From positions 1-37,103 of the forward strand of contig CALJMY010000031.1 of the NCBI GenBank assembly GCA_937981905.1: 37,103 bases of DNA, written 5' to 3'. The notes below the pieces were generated by a model that had not been told where the DNA came from, did not search any database, and saw nothing but the letters and a program-made list of their open reading frames with translations. The position numbers and the translations under genes are program-made. Positions 17,701 through 27,066 of this stretch are shown piece by piece. The DNA comes from an uncultured Enterobacterales bacterium. Lineage in GTDB: Bacteria > Pseudomonadota > Gammaproteobacteria > Enterobacterales > Psychrobiaceae. Numbering within the stretch: position 1 is the first letter of the stretch; the number at the start of each line of letters is the position of its first letter.

Positions 17701-19152
17701 CTACCTGTTAAATCGTGCAAATTCTGATGTAGATCCTGAAGATATATCAATTCCAACCTTATCTACAACACTACGTATTAATTTCTTGATATCAGCAACG
17801 CCAATATCTTCTGGGACTCTTTGTCCATTTGTTAAGTAACCAATAGGTAATGAATTACCTATTGCAACACTTAAAATTTCACTTGCACCAATTGCTTCAT
17901 CCATTTTAGTAATAATAGAGCCTGTTAATGGGATTTTTCTAAATTGAACAATAGCTTCTTCTAAAACTTTTCGCTGGGCTGTTGCAGGCAACACTAAATA
18001 ACTTTTTATGGCGACATGGCTCGAGCTCATTAACGTTGTTAATTGTTCATTTAAGCGAGTATCTCTTTGCCCCATTCCTGCTGTATCAATTAATACTAAT
18101 TTTTTATTTCTATACAGATATATTATATCGGCCAGTTGCTGTGCATCTTTAGCAACTTTCACTGGGCAACCCATTATTTTTCCATAAGTATTTAATTGTT
18201 CGTACGCACCAATACGATAACTATCTGTTGTTATCATTGCAACTTGGTCATGTCCATAACGCATAGCAAAACGAGCGGCTAATTTAGCGACTGTTGTTGT
18301 TTTTCCAACGCCTGTAGGCCCAACTAATGCAACGACACCGCCTTGCTCTAGAACATCATTACTTGTTGAAGTAATCCGTTCTAACATGGTCGATGCTAAA
18401 ATATCTTTAACGTATTCAATATTTCCTTCACTAGAAATATTAACAATAAGCTGTTTAGCTACAGTTTCATCAAAACCTAATTTTACTAAATCATTAACAA
18501 TCAATTGCCTAATTGGATCACGGCGATTCGCATCTTGATCCATCAAGCTACTCACTTGATGCTGAAGTAAATGTCTCATCGACTCCATTTCTTGACGCAA
18601 CTCATTAATCGCTTCGTTATCATTTGATTGGTGAATAGGCTTGATACTTTCTTGCAAAGTATCAGCTTGATGAGCTACCGAAATATTATCATTCTGATGA
18701 GCCCAATTAGGTAAATTTGATTCAAAATTAAAGTCATTTGTAGATTCGGTCGCCGAAAAACTATGAGTTTTTATAGTTTCCTCTGGTAATTCATCTGCGG
18801 CATGTTTTGCTTGCTGCTTAATTAATCGTTGTTGAAAACCAGAAAGAGATACCTGATCATCATTAAATTCTTTATCAAATCGTGATGATAGACCTAAATT
18901 AAGTTCGTTTGTAGTAGAAGGTGCAACTGTTTCCGGTACAAAATTTGGTGATGAATTAATACTTTGTTGATGTGCCACAGATGGTTCAGGTTGTTTAATA
19001 ACGGCATTATTATCTTCATCAATGGCCGCGACAATTTCAACGCCACCTTCTACGTTTTTATTAGACATAATAATAGCGTCTGGACCCAATGTAATTTTAA
19101 TTTCATCGAGTGCTGCGCGAATGTCTTTTGCAAAAAAACGTTTAATTTTCAA
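17701..19152 (-). CDS. flhF: Flagellar placement GTPase FlhF
   Basis: FlhF is an SRP-type GTPase that marks the cell pole for flagellar assembly. The product has 483 residues. A short conserved N-terminus (MKIKRFFAKDIRAAL) is followed by a poorly conserved Gln/Asn/Ser-rich B domain (about 50-175). The N domain follows, then the G domain with GPTGVGKTT (278-286), DTAGMGQRD (G3) and TKMDEAIG (G4). The start is TTG with GAGG 6 bases upstream. No ATG lies near, and family members start exactly here. The neighbours flhG and (further down) fipA encode its known or reported partners. Confidence 0.96.
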   Translation of the reverse strand: MKIKRFFAKDIRAALDEIKITLGPDAIIMSNKNVEGGVEIVAAIDEDNNAVIKQPEPSVAHQQSINSSPNFVPETVAPSTTNELNLGLSSRFDKEFNDDQVSLSGFQQRLIKQQAKHAADELPEETIKTHSFSATESTNDFNFESNLPNWAHQNDNISVAHQADTLQESIKPIHQSNDNEAINELRQEMESMRHLLQHQVSSLMDQDANRRDPIRQLIVNDLVKLGFDETVAKQLIVNISSEGNIEYVKDILASTMLERITSTSNDVLEQGGVVALVGPTGVGKTTTVAKLAARFAMRYGHDQVAMITTDSYRIGAYEQLNTYGKIMGCPVKVAKDAQQLADIIYLYRNKKLVLIDTAGMGQRDTRLNEQLTTLMSSSHVAIKSYLVLPATAQRKVLEEAIVQFRKIPLTGSIITKMDEAIGASEILSVAIGNSLPIGYLTNGQRVPEDIGVADIKKLIRSVVDKVGIDISSGSTSEFARFNR

Positions 19153-19165
19153 AGAAAACCTCTAC

Positions 19166-21268
19166 CTATTGTCCAACTGAACTTACAATTTTAATCTGCT
19201 TATCATCAGGTATTTCTTGATATGATAAGACTCGTAAACCTGGAATTGTATTTTTTACAAATTTTGATAACGTCGATCTTAATACGCCAGACGTTAATAA
19301 TATAGCGGGGAGGCCTTCTAATTCTAATTGCTCAGTAGCTGTTGCTAAAGAGCTTTGTAATCGTTCAGCCAACCCTGGCTCCATACCAGCAGCATCTCCA
19401 CCTGAGGCTTGCATAGTTTGGTGCAACATTTGTTCCAAATCTGGTGCTAATGTTATCACAGACAACTCAGTATCTATACCATTGATTTCTTGCACAATTA
19501 AACGCTTCAATGCAATACGAGTAGCAGCTGTTAATACGTCAGGATCTTGACTTTTACTACCATATTCTACCAATGTTTGAATAATAGTACGTAAATCCCG
19601 AATTGGAACACCTTCGTTTAATAAATTTTGCATCACTTTAACTACAGCACCTAACGGCAACATATCAGGTACAAGACCTTCAACTAGTTTAGGATATTGA
19701 CGTTGTAAAATATCTAATAAGTTTTGGACTTCTTCATGGCCTAATAATTGTGCAGCATTATTGGTCAACAATTGACTAATGTGAGTTGCAACAACCGTAG
19801 CTGGGTCCACAACAGTATAACCAAGTGTCTGAGCATGCTCACGTTGGTCTGGTGTAATCCAAACAGCTTCTAAGCCAAATGCTGGATCGGTTGTTTTCAC
19901 GCCATCAACATTGCCAAATACTTGTCCAGGATTGATTGCTAATTCACAATCATGCCTAATTTCAGCCTCACCGATTGTTACTCCCATTAGCGAAATCCTG
20001 TAACTGTTAGCGTTTAAATCAAGATTATCTCTAATATGTACTGATGGAATTAAAAAACCATATTCTTGAGATAATTTTTTTCGTACACCTTTAATACGTG
20101 CTAATAGTTCTCCATTTTGTCCAACATCAACTAATGGAATAAGTCTGTAACCAACTTCTAAACCAATTATATCTACTTGATTTACATCACTCCATCCCAA
20201 CTCTTTTGCTGGTTTTGGTTTAGATGATTGAACGCCACCAGCAGCCGAAGCTGATTTACCTTTAGCGTTTGGTTTTTCATTATTTTTATGAACTTTATAA
20301 CCAACACCTAATGCTAAACAAGCCATTGATATAAACGCAACGCCTGGCATACCAGGAATCACACCCATCACAAATAATAATCCACCAGCAATAACCAATG
20401 CTTTAGGGTTAGACAGCATTTGATTAAATACAATCGTTCCCATTTCTTTTGATTCATTTTGGCGGGTAACCATCAATGCTGCTGCTATTGATAATAATAA
20501 AGAAGGTATTTGCGCTACAAGCCCATCACCAATTGTTAATAACGTATATATTTCTACTGCTTCACTAAGTGAAAGGCCATGCTGAACCATACCAATAACA
20601 AAACCGCCAAGAATATTAATCACTAAAATTAATATACCGGCTATAGCATCACCTTTTACAAATTTAGATGCACCATCCATAGAACCATAAAAATCGGCTT
20701 CTTTTGTTACATCTTCTCGGCGTTCTTTAGCTTGTTCTTGATTAATAATCCCTGCATTTAAATCAGCATCAATAGCCATCTGTTTGCCTGGCATTGCATC
20801 TAATGTAAAACGAGCACTTACTTCAGAAATACGACCAGCACCTTTAGTTACAACAGCAAAATTTATGATGATCAAAATCATAAATACGATTAAACCAACG
20901 GCATAATTACCGCCGATAACAACAGAGCCAAATGCTTCAATGACTTTACCTGCGGCATCGCCGCCCTCATGCCCCTCTAATAATACGATTCGAGTTGATG
21001 CAACATTAACAGCAAGTCTCAATAATGTCGCAATAAGTAGAACACTGGGAAATGAAGCGAAATCTAACGGGCGTAATGAATAAATAGCGACTAGTAGGAC
21101 AACTAAAGATAATAAAATATTAAAAACGAAAATAGAATCTAACAGAAAAGATGGAATAGGAAGAACAACCATAGCGAGTGTAGCTAATACAATCAGCGGT
21201 GTGATTATACTCTTCAGAATATCTTGATTCTGAGCAATCAGCTGAGTAAATCTCGCATTAATATCCAT
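19166..21268 (-). CDS. flhA: Flagellar export gate protein FlhA
   Basis: FlhA is the large inner-membrane subunit of the flagellar type III export gate. The product has 700 residues, the usual length. Eight membrane helices fill about 20-330. The FHIPEP-loop segments include GRISEVSARFTLDAMPGKQM and ADLNAGIINQEQA. The cytoplasmic half (about 365-700), which binds chaperone-substrate complexes, begins after a Lys/Ala/Gly-rich linker. It is preceded by a 302-base gap holding a sigma-54-type promoter and followed 13 bases later by flhF. Confidence 0.98.
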   Translation of the reverse strand: MDINARFTQLIAQNQDILKSIITPLIVLATLAMVVLPIPSFLLDSIFVFNILLSLVVLLVAIYSLRPLDFASFPSVLLIATLLRLAVNVASTRIVLLEGHEGGDAAGKVIEAFGSVVIGGNYAVGLIVFMILIIINFAVVTKGAGRISEVSARFTLDAMPGKQMAIDADLNAGIINQEQAKERREDVTKEADFYGSMDGASKFVKGDAIAGILILVINILGGFVIGMVQHGLSLSEAVEIYTLLTIGDGLVAQIPSLLLSIAAALMVTRQNESKEMGTIVFNQMLSNPKALVIAGGLLFVMGVIPGMPGVAFISMACLALGVGYKVHKNNEKPNAKGKSASAAGGVQSSKPKPAKELGWSDVNQVDIIGLEVGYRLIPLVDVGQNGELLARIKGVRKKLSQEYGFLIPSVHIRDNLDLNANSYRISLMGVTIGEAEIRHDCELAINPGQVFGNVDGVKTTDPAFGLEAVWITPDQREHAQTLGYTVVDPATVVATHISQLLTNNAAQLLGHEEVQNLLDILQRQYPKLVEGLVPDMLPLGAVVKVMQNLLNEGVPIRDLRTIIQTLVEYGSKSQDPDVLTAATRIALKRLIVQEINGIDTELSVITLAPDLEQMLHQTMQASGGDAAGMEPGLAERLQSSLATATEQLELEGLPAILLTSGVLRSTLSKFVKNTIPGLRVLSYQEIPDDKQIKIVSSVGQ

Positions 21269-21570
21269 TTATAAAAACTGCCTTATAACTAACGTTCATT
21301 GTTATCTTGTAATAGTGATTAAAATAATAGTAACTTGATAGCAAAGAACAAGCCAATCAGATTATGAATAATTACATATTAATTGTATAGAAATAACAAG
21401 CAATTAGGAAATAGTCAAGACTTTAACATCACAGTCATAAACTTGACGCTGTCAATATTAAATCATAAAAAACATTAACTTGATGCTCTACAAGTAGATA
21501 GTAATAATAACGTTCGTTATATAAACAATATACAGGGTATTACTATAATTTTAGATGATTATTTTTCAAT
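21269..21570 (-). promoter_or_regulatory. 302-base intergenic region between flhB and flhA
   Basis: This is the longest gap in the flagellar block. It contains no convincing ORF. It holds the sigma-54-type site listed separately and several short hairpins (TTGAC-GCT-GTCAA near 21444, ATAACG-TT-CGTTAT near 21510). No stem has a T-run, so I cannot point to a terminator for the fliK-flhB unit. Confidence 0.5.
21340..21356 (-). promoter_or_regulatory. Sigma-54-type promoter for flhA
   Basis: The minus strand reads TTGGCTTGTTCTTTGCT. The -24 GG and -12 GC are exactly 10 bases apart, matching TGGCAC-N5-TTGC. The predicted start near 21330 gives a leader of about 60 bases before the flhA ATG. FlrC or the off-window master activator would be the expected partner. 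Confidence 0.75.
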
Positions 21571-22701
21571 CTAATGTTGTAAGTCATTCGGGATTTCAAA
21601 TTCTTTAGGTAAGTTAGTAGGTTTACGCCCTTTTCTTTTATGGAATTGATCTAATTGATAAACATAGGCTAAAACTTGTGCTACAGCACCAAATAAACCA
21701 TCAGGTATTTGTTCGTTAATTTCAGTAGTGTGGTAAATCGCGCGCGCTAGAGAAGGACTAGCAATAATAGAAACATCATTTTCACGAGCAACCTCTCTTA
21801 TTCTAAAGGCCATATGGTCTCCTCCCTTCGCAACAAGTACAGGTGCTCTATTGCCTTTAACATCATACTTAAGTGCTACGGAAAAATGAGTAGGATTAGT
21901 TACAATAACATCAGCGTCCGGAACATCTTGCATCATTCGTCGTTGTGACACTTCACGTTGTAATTGGCGCTGACGACCTTTAACTTCAGGTTTACCTTCA
22001 ACATTTTTATGTTCGTCTTTTACTTCCTGAAGAGTCATTTTTAGTTCTTTGTGATGTTTAAATATTTGATATGGCGCATCAGCCGCTGCAATCAATAATA
22101 ATGAGCAACACAACAAAATAAAAATCCATAATAATATATCCATTGCACCGAAAATATTTAAAGGGAATTCAGTTTGACTCAATTGTAAAATACTAGGGAA
22201 GTAATACATTAATAATAACCAAGCTAATGTCGCTATAACACCAAATTTACCCAGTGCTTTTAATAACTCAACAACAGCATTCATGCCAAACATTCGCTTA
22301 AGCCCAGCAGCAGGGCTCATTCTAGAGGCTTTAGGCATCATTGCATCTGTACTAATTGTCATTCCACCTAATACTGTATTACCAATAAACCCAGCAATAA
22401 ATAATGAAACGACAAAGCCGGTCATAGGCCAAGCGAGTGACACCATTACTTCTGCCCACATAAGACCAAACTGATTAGTATCAAATGCTTCATGGCGTTT
22501 TATGCTAAATGCTCTTTTCATGATGTCATATAAGGCTGCCCCTATAGCACCACCGAAAACATACATACCAGCTGCTGAAGCAATTAAAATAGCCGCCGTG
22601 CCGAAATCTTTCGAACGGGGAACTTGACCTTTTTTTCGAGCATCTTCAATTTTTTTGGGGGTTGCGTCTTCTGTTTTTTCTTGACCACTTCCTTCTGCCA
22701 T
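21571..22701 (-). CDS. flhB: Flagellar export switch protein FlhB
   Basis: FlhB controls the change from rod/hook to filament export. The product has 376 residues. The soluble N-terminus EKTEDATPKKIEDARKKGQV is typical. Four membrane helices fill about 33-208. The cytoplasmic domain carries the self-cleavage motif NPTH at 269-272, at the canonical position, so autocleavage should be intact. The ATG lies 8 bases after the fliR stop. It is the last gene of the fliK-to-flhB series. Confidence 0.97.
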   Translation of the reverse strand: MAEGSGQEKTEDATPKKIEDARKKGQVPRSKDFGTAAILIASAAGMYVFGGAIGAALYDIMKRAFSIKRHEAFDTNQFGLMWAEVMVSLAWPMTGFVVSLFIAGFIGNTVLGGMTISTDAMMPKASRMSPAAGLKRMFGMNAVVELLKALGKFGVIATLAWLLLMYYFPSILQLSQTEFPLNIFGAMDILLWIFILLCCSLLLIAAADAPYQIFKHHKELKMTLQEVKDEHKNVEGKPEVKGRQRQLQREVSQRRMMQDVPDADVIVTNPTHFSVALKYDVKGNRAPVLVAKGGDHMAFRIREVARENDVSIIASPSLARAIYHTTEINEQIPDGLFGAVAQVLAYVYQLDQFHKRKGRKPTNLPKEFEIPNDLQH

Positions 22702-22709
22702 ACGCCTCC

Positions 22710-23492
22710 CTAGAACTCACACTTAGTATTGATAATAGTACACATCATTTCAACACTGCGAGCCCATAACGAATCAAAATGCGACATAACGGTATCAAGC
22801 GTTAGCCATAATACTAAAAGGCCTGCCAACATGGTGACGGGAAAACCAATAGAAAAGATATTTAGCTGAGGTGCTGCACGTGTCAGAATACCAAACGAAA
22901 AGTTAATTACTAAAAGCGCGACCATGGCAGCAATAGACATCGCAAGTGACGAAGTGAACATCCACCCTCCCCAGTTTGCAATGTTGCTTAAAGTTAATTT
23001 AGTCAAACCATCTACGCTAATCGGTAATGTTTCAAAACTAACCACTAACATTTTTATCATAATTAAATGACCATCAATGGCAAAAAACATTAAAGTTGCT
23101 AATAATAAAAAGAATTGACCAACCACTGGCACAGTTTGACCAGAGCCAGGATCAATCATCGATGCAAAACCTAAACTGGTTTGCATACCAATAACTTGTC
23201 CTGCAACCACAAATGACTGCAAAACTAATATAGAAATAAAACCAATGGCTACGCCAATTAATGTTTGTTGAATGATAATGATATAACTAGCCACTGAAAA
23301 TAGTTCAACATCGGGCATAGGTCCAATAACAGGAGCAACCACAACAGTAACAGTCAGTGCATAAAACAATCTAATTTTAACCGACAAATTACGACTACCA
23401 ACACCAGCCATTACCATGAACATGCCAGATATTCGACAAAACGGCCATATATGGCTTGCTAAAGCCTCCATGATAACGTTTTCGTATAACAC
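22710..23492 (-). CDS. fliR: Flagellar export gate protein FliR
   Basis: FliR is part of the FliPQR export gate at the base of the flagellum. The product has 260 residues and six predicted membrane helices. WPFCRISGMFMVMAGVG near the start and the segment QTSLGFASMIDPGSGQTVPVVGQ (quoted here as QTSLGFASMIDP then GSGQTVPV) are family signatures. The GTG start is preferred over an internal ATG at 23471. It has GTAGG 6 bases upstream and gives an N-terminus of normal length before the conserved WPF. It follows fliQ with a 2-base gap. Confidence 0.95.
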   Translation of the reverse strand: MLYENVIMEALASHIWPFCRISGMFMVMAGVGSRNLSVKIRLFYALTVTVVVAPVIGPMPDVELFSVASYIIIIQQTLIGVAIGFISILVLQSFVVAGQVIGMQTSLGFASMIDPGSGQTVPVVGQFFLLLATLMFFAIDGHLIMIKMLVVSFETLPISVDGLTKLTLSNIANWGGWMFTSSLAMSIAAMVALLVINFSFGILTRAAPQLNIFSIGFPVTMLAGLLVLWLTLDTVMSHFDSLWARSVEMMCTIINTKCEF

Positions 23493-23494
23493 GA

Positions 23495-23764
23495 TTAACC
23501 TACAACTTGCGAAATAGAATCAATCATATTGATAGTAAAATCCATTAGTAATTGAGTAAACCAATGAGCGCCAACAATAAGTGTTAATAACGTCACCATT
23601 AAACGAGGAAGGAAACTTAACGTTTGTTCATTAATTGAAGTTGCTGCTTGAAATATAGCAACCACTAAACCAATAATTAAACTAGGAACTACTATAACTG
23701 CCACCAATGTCATGACGACATATAAAGCTTCTCGGAAAATATCAACATAAACTTCTGGTGACAT
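23495..23764 (-). CDS. fliQ: Flagellar export gate protein FliQ
   Basis: FliQ is the small two-helix subunit of the FliPQR gate. The product has 89 residues, the expected size. Helices lie at about 17-40 and 53-77, joined by the conserved AIFQAATSINEQTLSFLPR segment. It starts 20 bases after the fliP stop and is followed almost immediately by fliR. Confidence 0.97.
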   Translation of the reverse strand: MSPEVYVDIFREALYVVMTLVAVIVVPSLIIGLVVAIFQAATSINEQTLSFLPRLMVTLLTLIVGAHWFTQLLMDFTINMIDSISQVVG

Positions 23765-23784
23765 GAATTACTCCTTTAAAGCCT

Positions 23785-24522
23785 TCACAAGCCAAAGCTT
23801 TTCGCTAATGTGCCCATAACAAGCGCCCAACCATCAACGAGAACAAATAACATTAATTTGAAGGGAAGAGAAACAATCATTGGGGATAACATCATCATAC
23901 CCATGGCCATTAAAATACTGGCGACAACTAAATCAATCACTAAAAATGGAATAAATAACATAAAGCCAATTTGAAACGCAGTTTTCAATTCACTGGTAAT
24001 AAAAGCAGGAATAAGGACGGTTATAGGTGCTTCTTGAGGACTTTGAACATCAGTTCTGTTAGCTATATCTAAAAACACCATAATATCTTTATCACGTGTT
24101 TGAGACAGCATAAATTCACGAAGAGGACCTTGGGCTAGTTCGAGCGCTTTAATCGCATCAACTTCATCACTCATATAAGGCTGTACAGCGACTATATTAA
24201 TTTTATCGAGAACAGGAGACATAATAAATAAACTTAAAAATAAGGCTAAACCAATAACTACTTGATTCGACGGTGCCTGCTGTAATCCCATGGCTTGCCT
24301 AAGAATAGATAGCACAATAACGATACGAGTGAATGACGTCATCATGATTAGAATGGCCGGTATAAAACTAAGTACTGTCATCAATGCTAATATTTGCAAT
24401 GATATCGTATAGCTTTCCGTCCCATTATCATTAGGAGTCATGGTGATTGCTGGCAGACCACTCTCAGCAAATGCAGATGATGAAATAATGGTAATAAATA
24501 CTAACAATAGTAGTTTTATCAT
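23785..24522 (-). CDS. fliP: Flagellar export gate protein FliP
   Basis: FliP is the core of the export gate. The product has 245 residues. A cleavable signal peptide is visible (about 1-19, hydrophobic run ending SSSAFA), as is usual for FliP, followed by four membrane helices. Signatures include [35 protein letters not shown] and [12 protein letters not shown]. The ATG overlaps the fliO stop by 4 bases. Confidence 0.97.
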   Translation of the reverse strand: MIKLLLLVFITIISSSAFAESGLPAITMTPNDNGTESYTISLQILALMTVLSFIPAILIMMTSFTRIVIVLSILRQAMGLQQAPSNQVVIGLALFLSLFIMSPVLDKINIVAVQPYMSDEVDAIKALELAQGPLREFMLSQTRDKDIMVFLDIANRTDVQSPQEAPITVLIPAFITSELKTAFQIGFMLFIPFLVIDLVVASILMAMGMMMLSPMIVSLPFKLMLFVLVDGWALVMGTLAKSFGL

Positions 24523-24950
24523 GATGTCCCTTTCTTAAATAATGATTGTATTGTCAGTGGTTCATTACTCGTTGATTCATTTTTATCATTAGTATTATCC
24601 GTACTAATATTTTGTTCTAATTTTTGTAATAAATTTACATTAGTAGAAGTAACACCTAACATAAATTGTTCATTATTAACTTCAACAATAACAACACGCT
24701 CTTTTGTGCCAACAGACAAACTAGCGATAGTACGTAAGTTTTTTTGACTATTAGGTGTTATTTTAAGTTTTTTAACAATATAGGCGAGAGTAAAAATAAC
24801 CGCTAATACAATGATTAGCGATATTCCCATGCGTAAAATATCTGGTGCACTATTTGTTTCGGCATAAGAAGGGAAAGAAGTTACAAATGCCAAAAATAAT
24901 GTAACTATTTTACCGTAATTTTTTAATACGTTCTGTTTGACTAATAACAT
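24519..24950 (-). CDS. fliO: Flagellar biosynthesis protein FliO
   Basis: FliO is a poorly conserved membrane protein that helps assemble FliP. The product has 143 residues. A hydrophobic N-terminal segment ending PSYAE could be a signal peptide (about 1-30), followed by a second membrane helix at about 42-60. A cytoplasmic domain carries [19 protein letters not shown] and FMLGVTS, the FliO signature. The tail is Asn/Ser/Lys-rich. The gene overlaps the end of fliN by 41 bases. No better internal start is visible. Confidence 0.92.
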   Translation of the reverse strand: MLLVKQNVLKNYGKIVTLFLAFVTSFPSYAETNSAPDILRMGISLIIVLAVIFTLAYIVKKLKITPNSQKNLRTIASLSVGTKERVVIVEVNNEQFMLGVTSTNVNLLQKLEQNISTDNTNDKNESTSNEPLTIQSLFKKGTS

Positions 24951-25296
24951 CTGTTAAGCGAATACCAAATTTATCATTAACAACAACAACTTCACCATGA
25001 GCAATCAACGTACCATTGACAAGTACATCTAACGATTCACCAGCAACACGATCCAATTCAATGACTGAACCCTGATTAAGTTGTAACAAATTTCTAATTG
25101 TAATATGTGAACGCCCTACTTCCATCGAAATAGTAACTGGAATATCTAAAATGGCGTCTAACTTTTCATCCCCCGAAGAGAATGATTCATTATTCTCACC
25201 TTCACCTAACTCTTCTAATTCTACTTTTTCAGCATCTTGTGCCTCAGAATCAGCTTGTTCTGCCATGGCATCAGCCCAATCGCTCATATCACCCAT
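24910..25296 (-). CDS. fliN: Flagellar motor switch protein FliN
   Basis: FliN forms the lower C-ring with FliM and also receives export cargo through FliH. The product has 128 residues. The first 45 are acidic and flexible. The SpoA domain (about 48-128) contains LDIPVTISMEVGRSHI, the LLQLNQGSVIELDR segment and [18 protein letters not shown]. An ATG three codons further in is also possible, but GGGAAG fits the first ATG. It lies 13 bases after fliM. Confidence 0.97.
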   Translation of the reverse strand: MGDMSDWADAMAEQADSEAQDAEKVELEELGEGENNESFSSGDEKLDAILDIPVTISMEVGRSHITIRNLLQLNQGSVIELDRVAGESLDVLVNGTLIAHGEVVVVNDKFGIRLTDVISQTERIKKLR

Positions 25297-25309
25297 TTTC
25301 TTCCCTTCT

Positions 25310-26329
25310 CTATTTTTCTTCAGTCATTGTTCTCTGAAGTATTTGGAATTCTGATTTTTGTGATTCTGGTCTTGGAATAATTGATGTAACTTCCAAGCCA
25401 AAATTATCATTAACTTGTCCTAATTTACCTCTAAATGAAGGTAAACCTTCTGCTCTAATAATTAGTTCATCTGGCATGTCAAAAGGAATAATATCTCCTG
25501 CTTGCATTTCCATTATTTTACGTAAGGTTAAATCTATTTCGCCAAGACCAACGTCTAGTTCAATCTCAACATCCATGATTTCATCTTTAAGTGCTGCACT
25601 CCAGCGTTGATCAGTATCTTCTTTATCTGATTGAACACCAGCATCTAACAATTCTCGGATAGGTTCAAGCATTGAATATGGCAGTGCAATATGAAAATCA
25701 CCACCACCACCATCAAGTTCTATATGAAAAGAACACACAACAATAACTTCAGTTGGACTAACAATGTTGGCCATTGATGGATTCACTTCAGAATCAAGAT
25801 ATTCAAACTCAACATCCATTACAGGAGCCCATGCTTCCATGTAATCTTCGAAAACAATCTTTAATAATAATTGAATAATACGTCGTTCGGTTGGTGTAAA
25901 TTCACGCCCTTCAATTTTTGCAGGGTATCGGCCATCACCACCAAAAAAGTTATCTACTAAAATAAAAACAAGACGTGCTTCTAATGTAATTAACGCTGTT
26001 CCTTTTAAAGGTCTAAAACGAACCATGTTTAAACTAGTAGGTACAAATAATGTATGAATGTATTCACCAAACTTTAACATTTGTACACCATTAATTGACA
26101 CTTCAGTCGTCCGGCGCATTAGATTAAATAAACTAATTCTTAAATGTCTAGCAAAACGTTCATTAACCATTTCCAAGGTAGGCATTCTACCTCGAACAAT
26201 ACGATCTTGAGACGAGAAATCATATTCAGCGGTATTATCACTACCACCGCCTTCACTATCATCTTCATCGACATCATCTACGCCATGTAGCAACGCATCA
26301 ATTTCGTCTTGACTTAATAGATCATTCAA
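25310..26329 (-). CDS. fliM: Flagellar motor switch protein FliM
   Basis: FliM is the C-ring protein that receives CheY-P. The product has 339 residues. The CheY-binding peptide LLSQDEIDALLHG lies at the very N-terminus, followed by an acidic Asp/Gly stretch. The middle domain (about 50-230) includes the conserved GGDG. The C-terminal SpoA domain (about 255-330) includes LDVGLGEIDLTLRKIMEMQ. The start is TTG with AGGTGG upstream, which gives the standard xNDLLSQDEID beginning. Confidence 0.97.
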   Translation of the reverse strand: MNDLLSQDEIDALLHGVDDVDEDDSEGGGSDNTAEYDFSSQDRIVRGRMPTLEMVNERFARHLRISLFNLMRRTTEVSINGVQMLKFGEYIHTLFVPTSLNMVRFRPLKGTALITLEARLVFILVDNFFGGDGRYPAKIEGREFTPTERRIIQLLLKIVFEDYMEAWAPVMDVEFEYLDSEVNPSMANIVSPTEVIVVCSFHIELDGGGGDFHIALPYSMLEPIRELLDAGVQSDKEDTDQRWSAALKDEIMDVEIELDVGLGEIDLTLRKIMEMQAGDIIPFDMPDELIIRAEGLPSFRGKLGQVNDNFGLEVTSIIPRPESQKSEFQILQRTMTEEK

Positions 26330-26383
26330 CGTCTATTCCACCTTTGTTTAACATTAATTTTATAACTAAATAATTTTATTATG

Positions 26384-26929
26384 TTATTGCATTACAAAAC
26401 CAATAAATAATATTTTCTCAACAACATTTTTACCAGCAATTGGTTCTAGTGCTTGTTGAACAGCGTCTAACGCATCTTTCCGTAATTCTTTCTTACCAGC
26501 ATTCGTCGCTAATTTTTCTGCATTTGATTCACTAAAGGCTGTTAGTAATGTAGCTTCAATTAACGGTAGATGTTTACGAGCTGCTGTATCTTGTTCAGAA
26601 CCTCGAACCAGTAATTGCACTCTTATTTCAACTAATCTATCACGTCCATATCCAGGAACATTAAAAACAAATGGCCTAGGCATTCCAATATAAAAAGCAT
26701 CACCAACTGTCAGCTCACCTTCAGGTTCCCCTTCTTTGTCTCCCGCAGCCATATCTTCAGCCATTGATTCATCTTCCATCATTGCCATTTCTTCGGCAGT
26801 TGGTTCAGACGAACCTGATAGTAAGAAAAAGGCCGCGCCACCACCAATAACTAAAACAACTACAGCTATAATGATAATTAATAATTTTTTACTACCGCCT
26901 TCTGCTTTTTCTACTTCTTCATCAGCCAT
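26384..26929 (-). CDS. fliL: Flagellar basal body-associated protein FliL
   Basis: FliL surrounds and supports the stator. The product has 181 residues. A short Lys/Glu N-terminus leads to one membrane helix (about 15-38). An acidic linker rich in Glu, Met and Ala follows (about 42-75). The periplasmic domain (about 75-181) contains RPFVFNVPGYGRDRLVEIRV and a normal FliL ending. A 15-base near-perfect palindrome (AACATTT-T-AAATGTT, 26950-26964) lies about 20 bases upstream of the ATG. The ribosome-binding site is AAGGA. Confidence 0.94.
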   Translation of the reverse strand: MADEEVEKAEGGSKKLLIIIIAVVVLVIGGGAAFFLLSGSSEPTAEEMAMMEDESMAEDMAAGDKEGEPEGELTVGDAFYIGMPRPFVFNVPGYGRDRLVEIRVQLLVRGSEQDTAARKHLPLIEATLLTAFSESNAEKLATNAGKKELRKDALDAVQQALEPIAGKNVVEKILFIGFVMQ

Positions 26930-26949
26930 TACTATAATCCTTAAATTTA

Positions 26950-27022
26950 AACATTTTAAATGTTAATCAACCGATCTTATCATTCTATTATCTCCAATTG
27001 AACCCGAGATAAATCATCGGTT
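26950..27022. repeat. Palindrome and larger inverted repeat in the fliK-fliL gap
   Basis: AACATTT-T-AAATGTT (26950-26964) is a perfect 7+7 palindrome. Further up, AACCGAT-C-TTATC (26969-26981) pairs imperfectly with GATAA-ATC-ATCGGTT (27008-27022) around a 26-base loop. Neither has a terminator-like T-run. The function is unknown. Confidence 0.35.
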
Positions 27023-27066
27023 TAAAGCTAACACAATTTAAACTTATATCCTATATAGATGAGCCA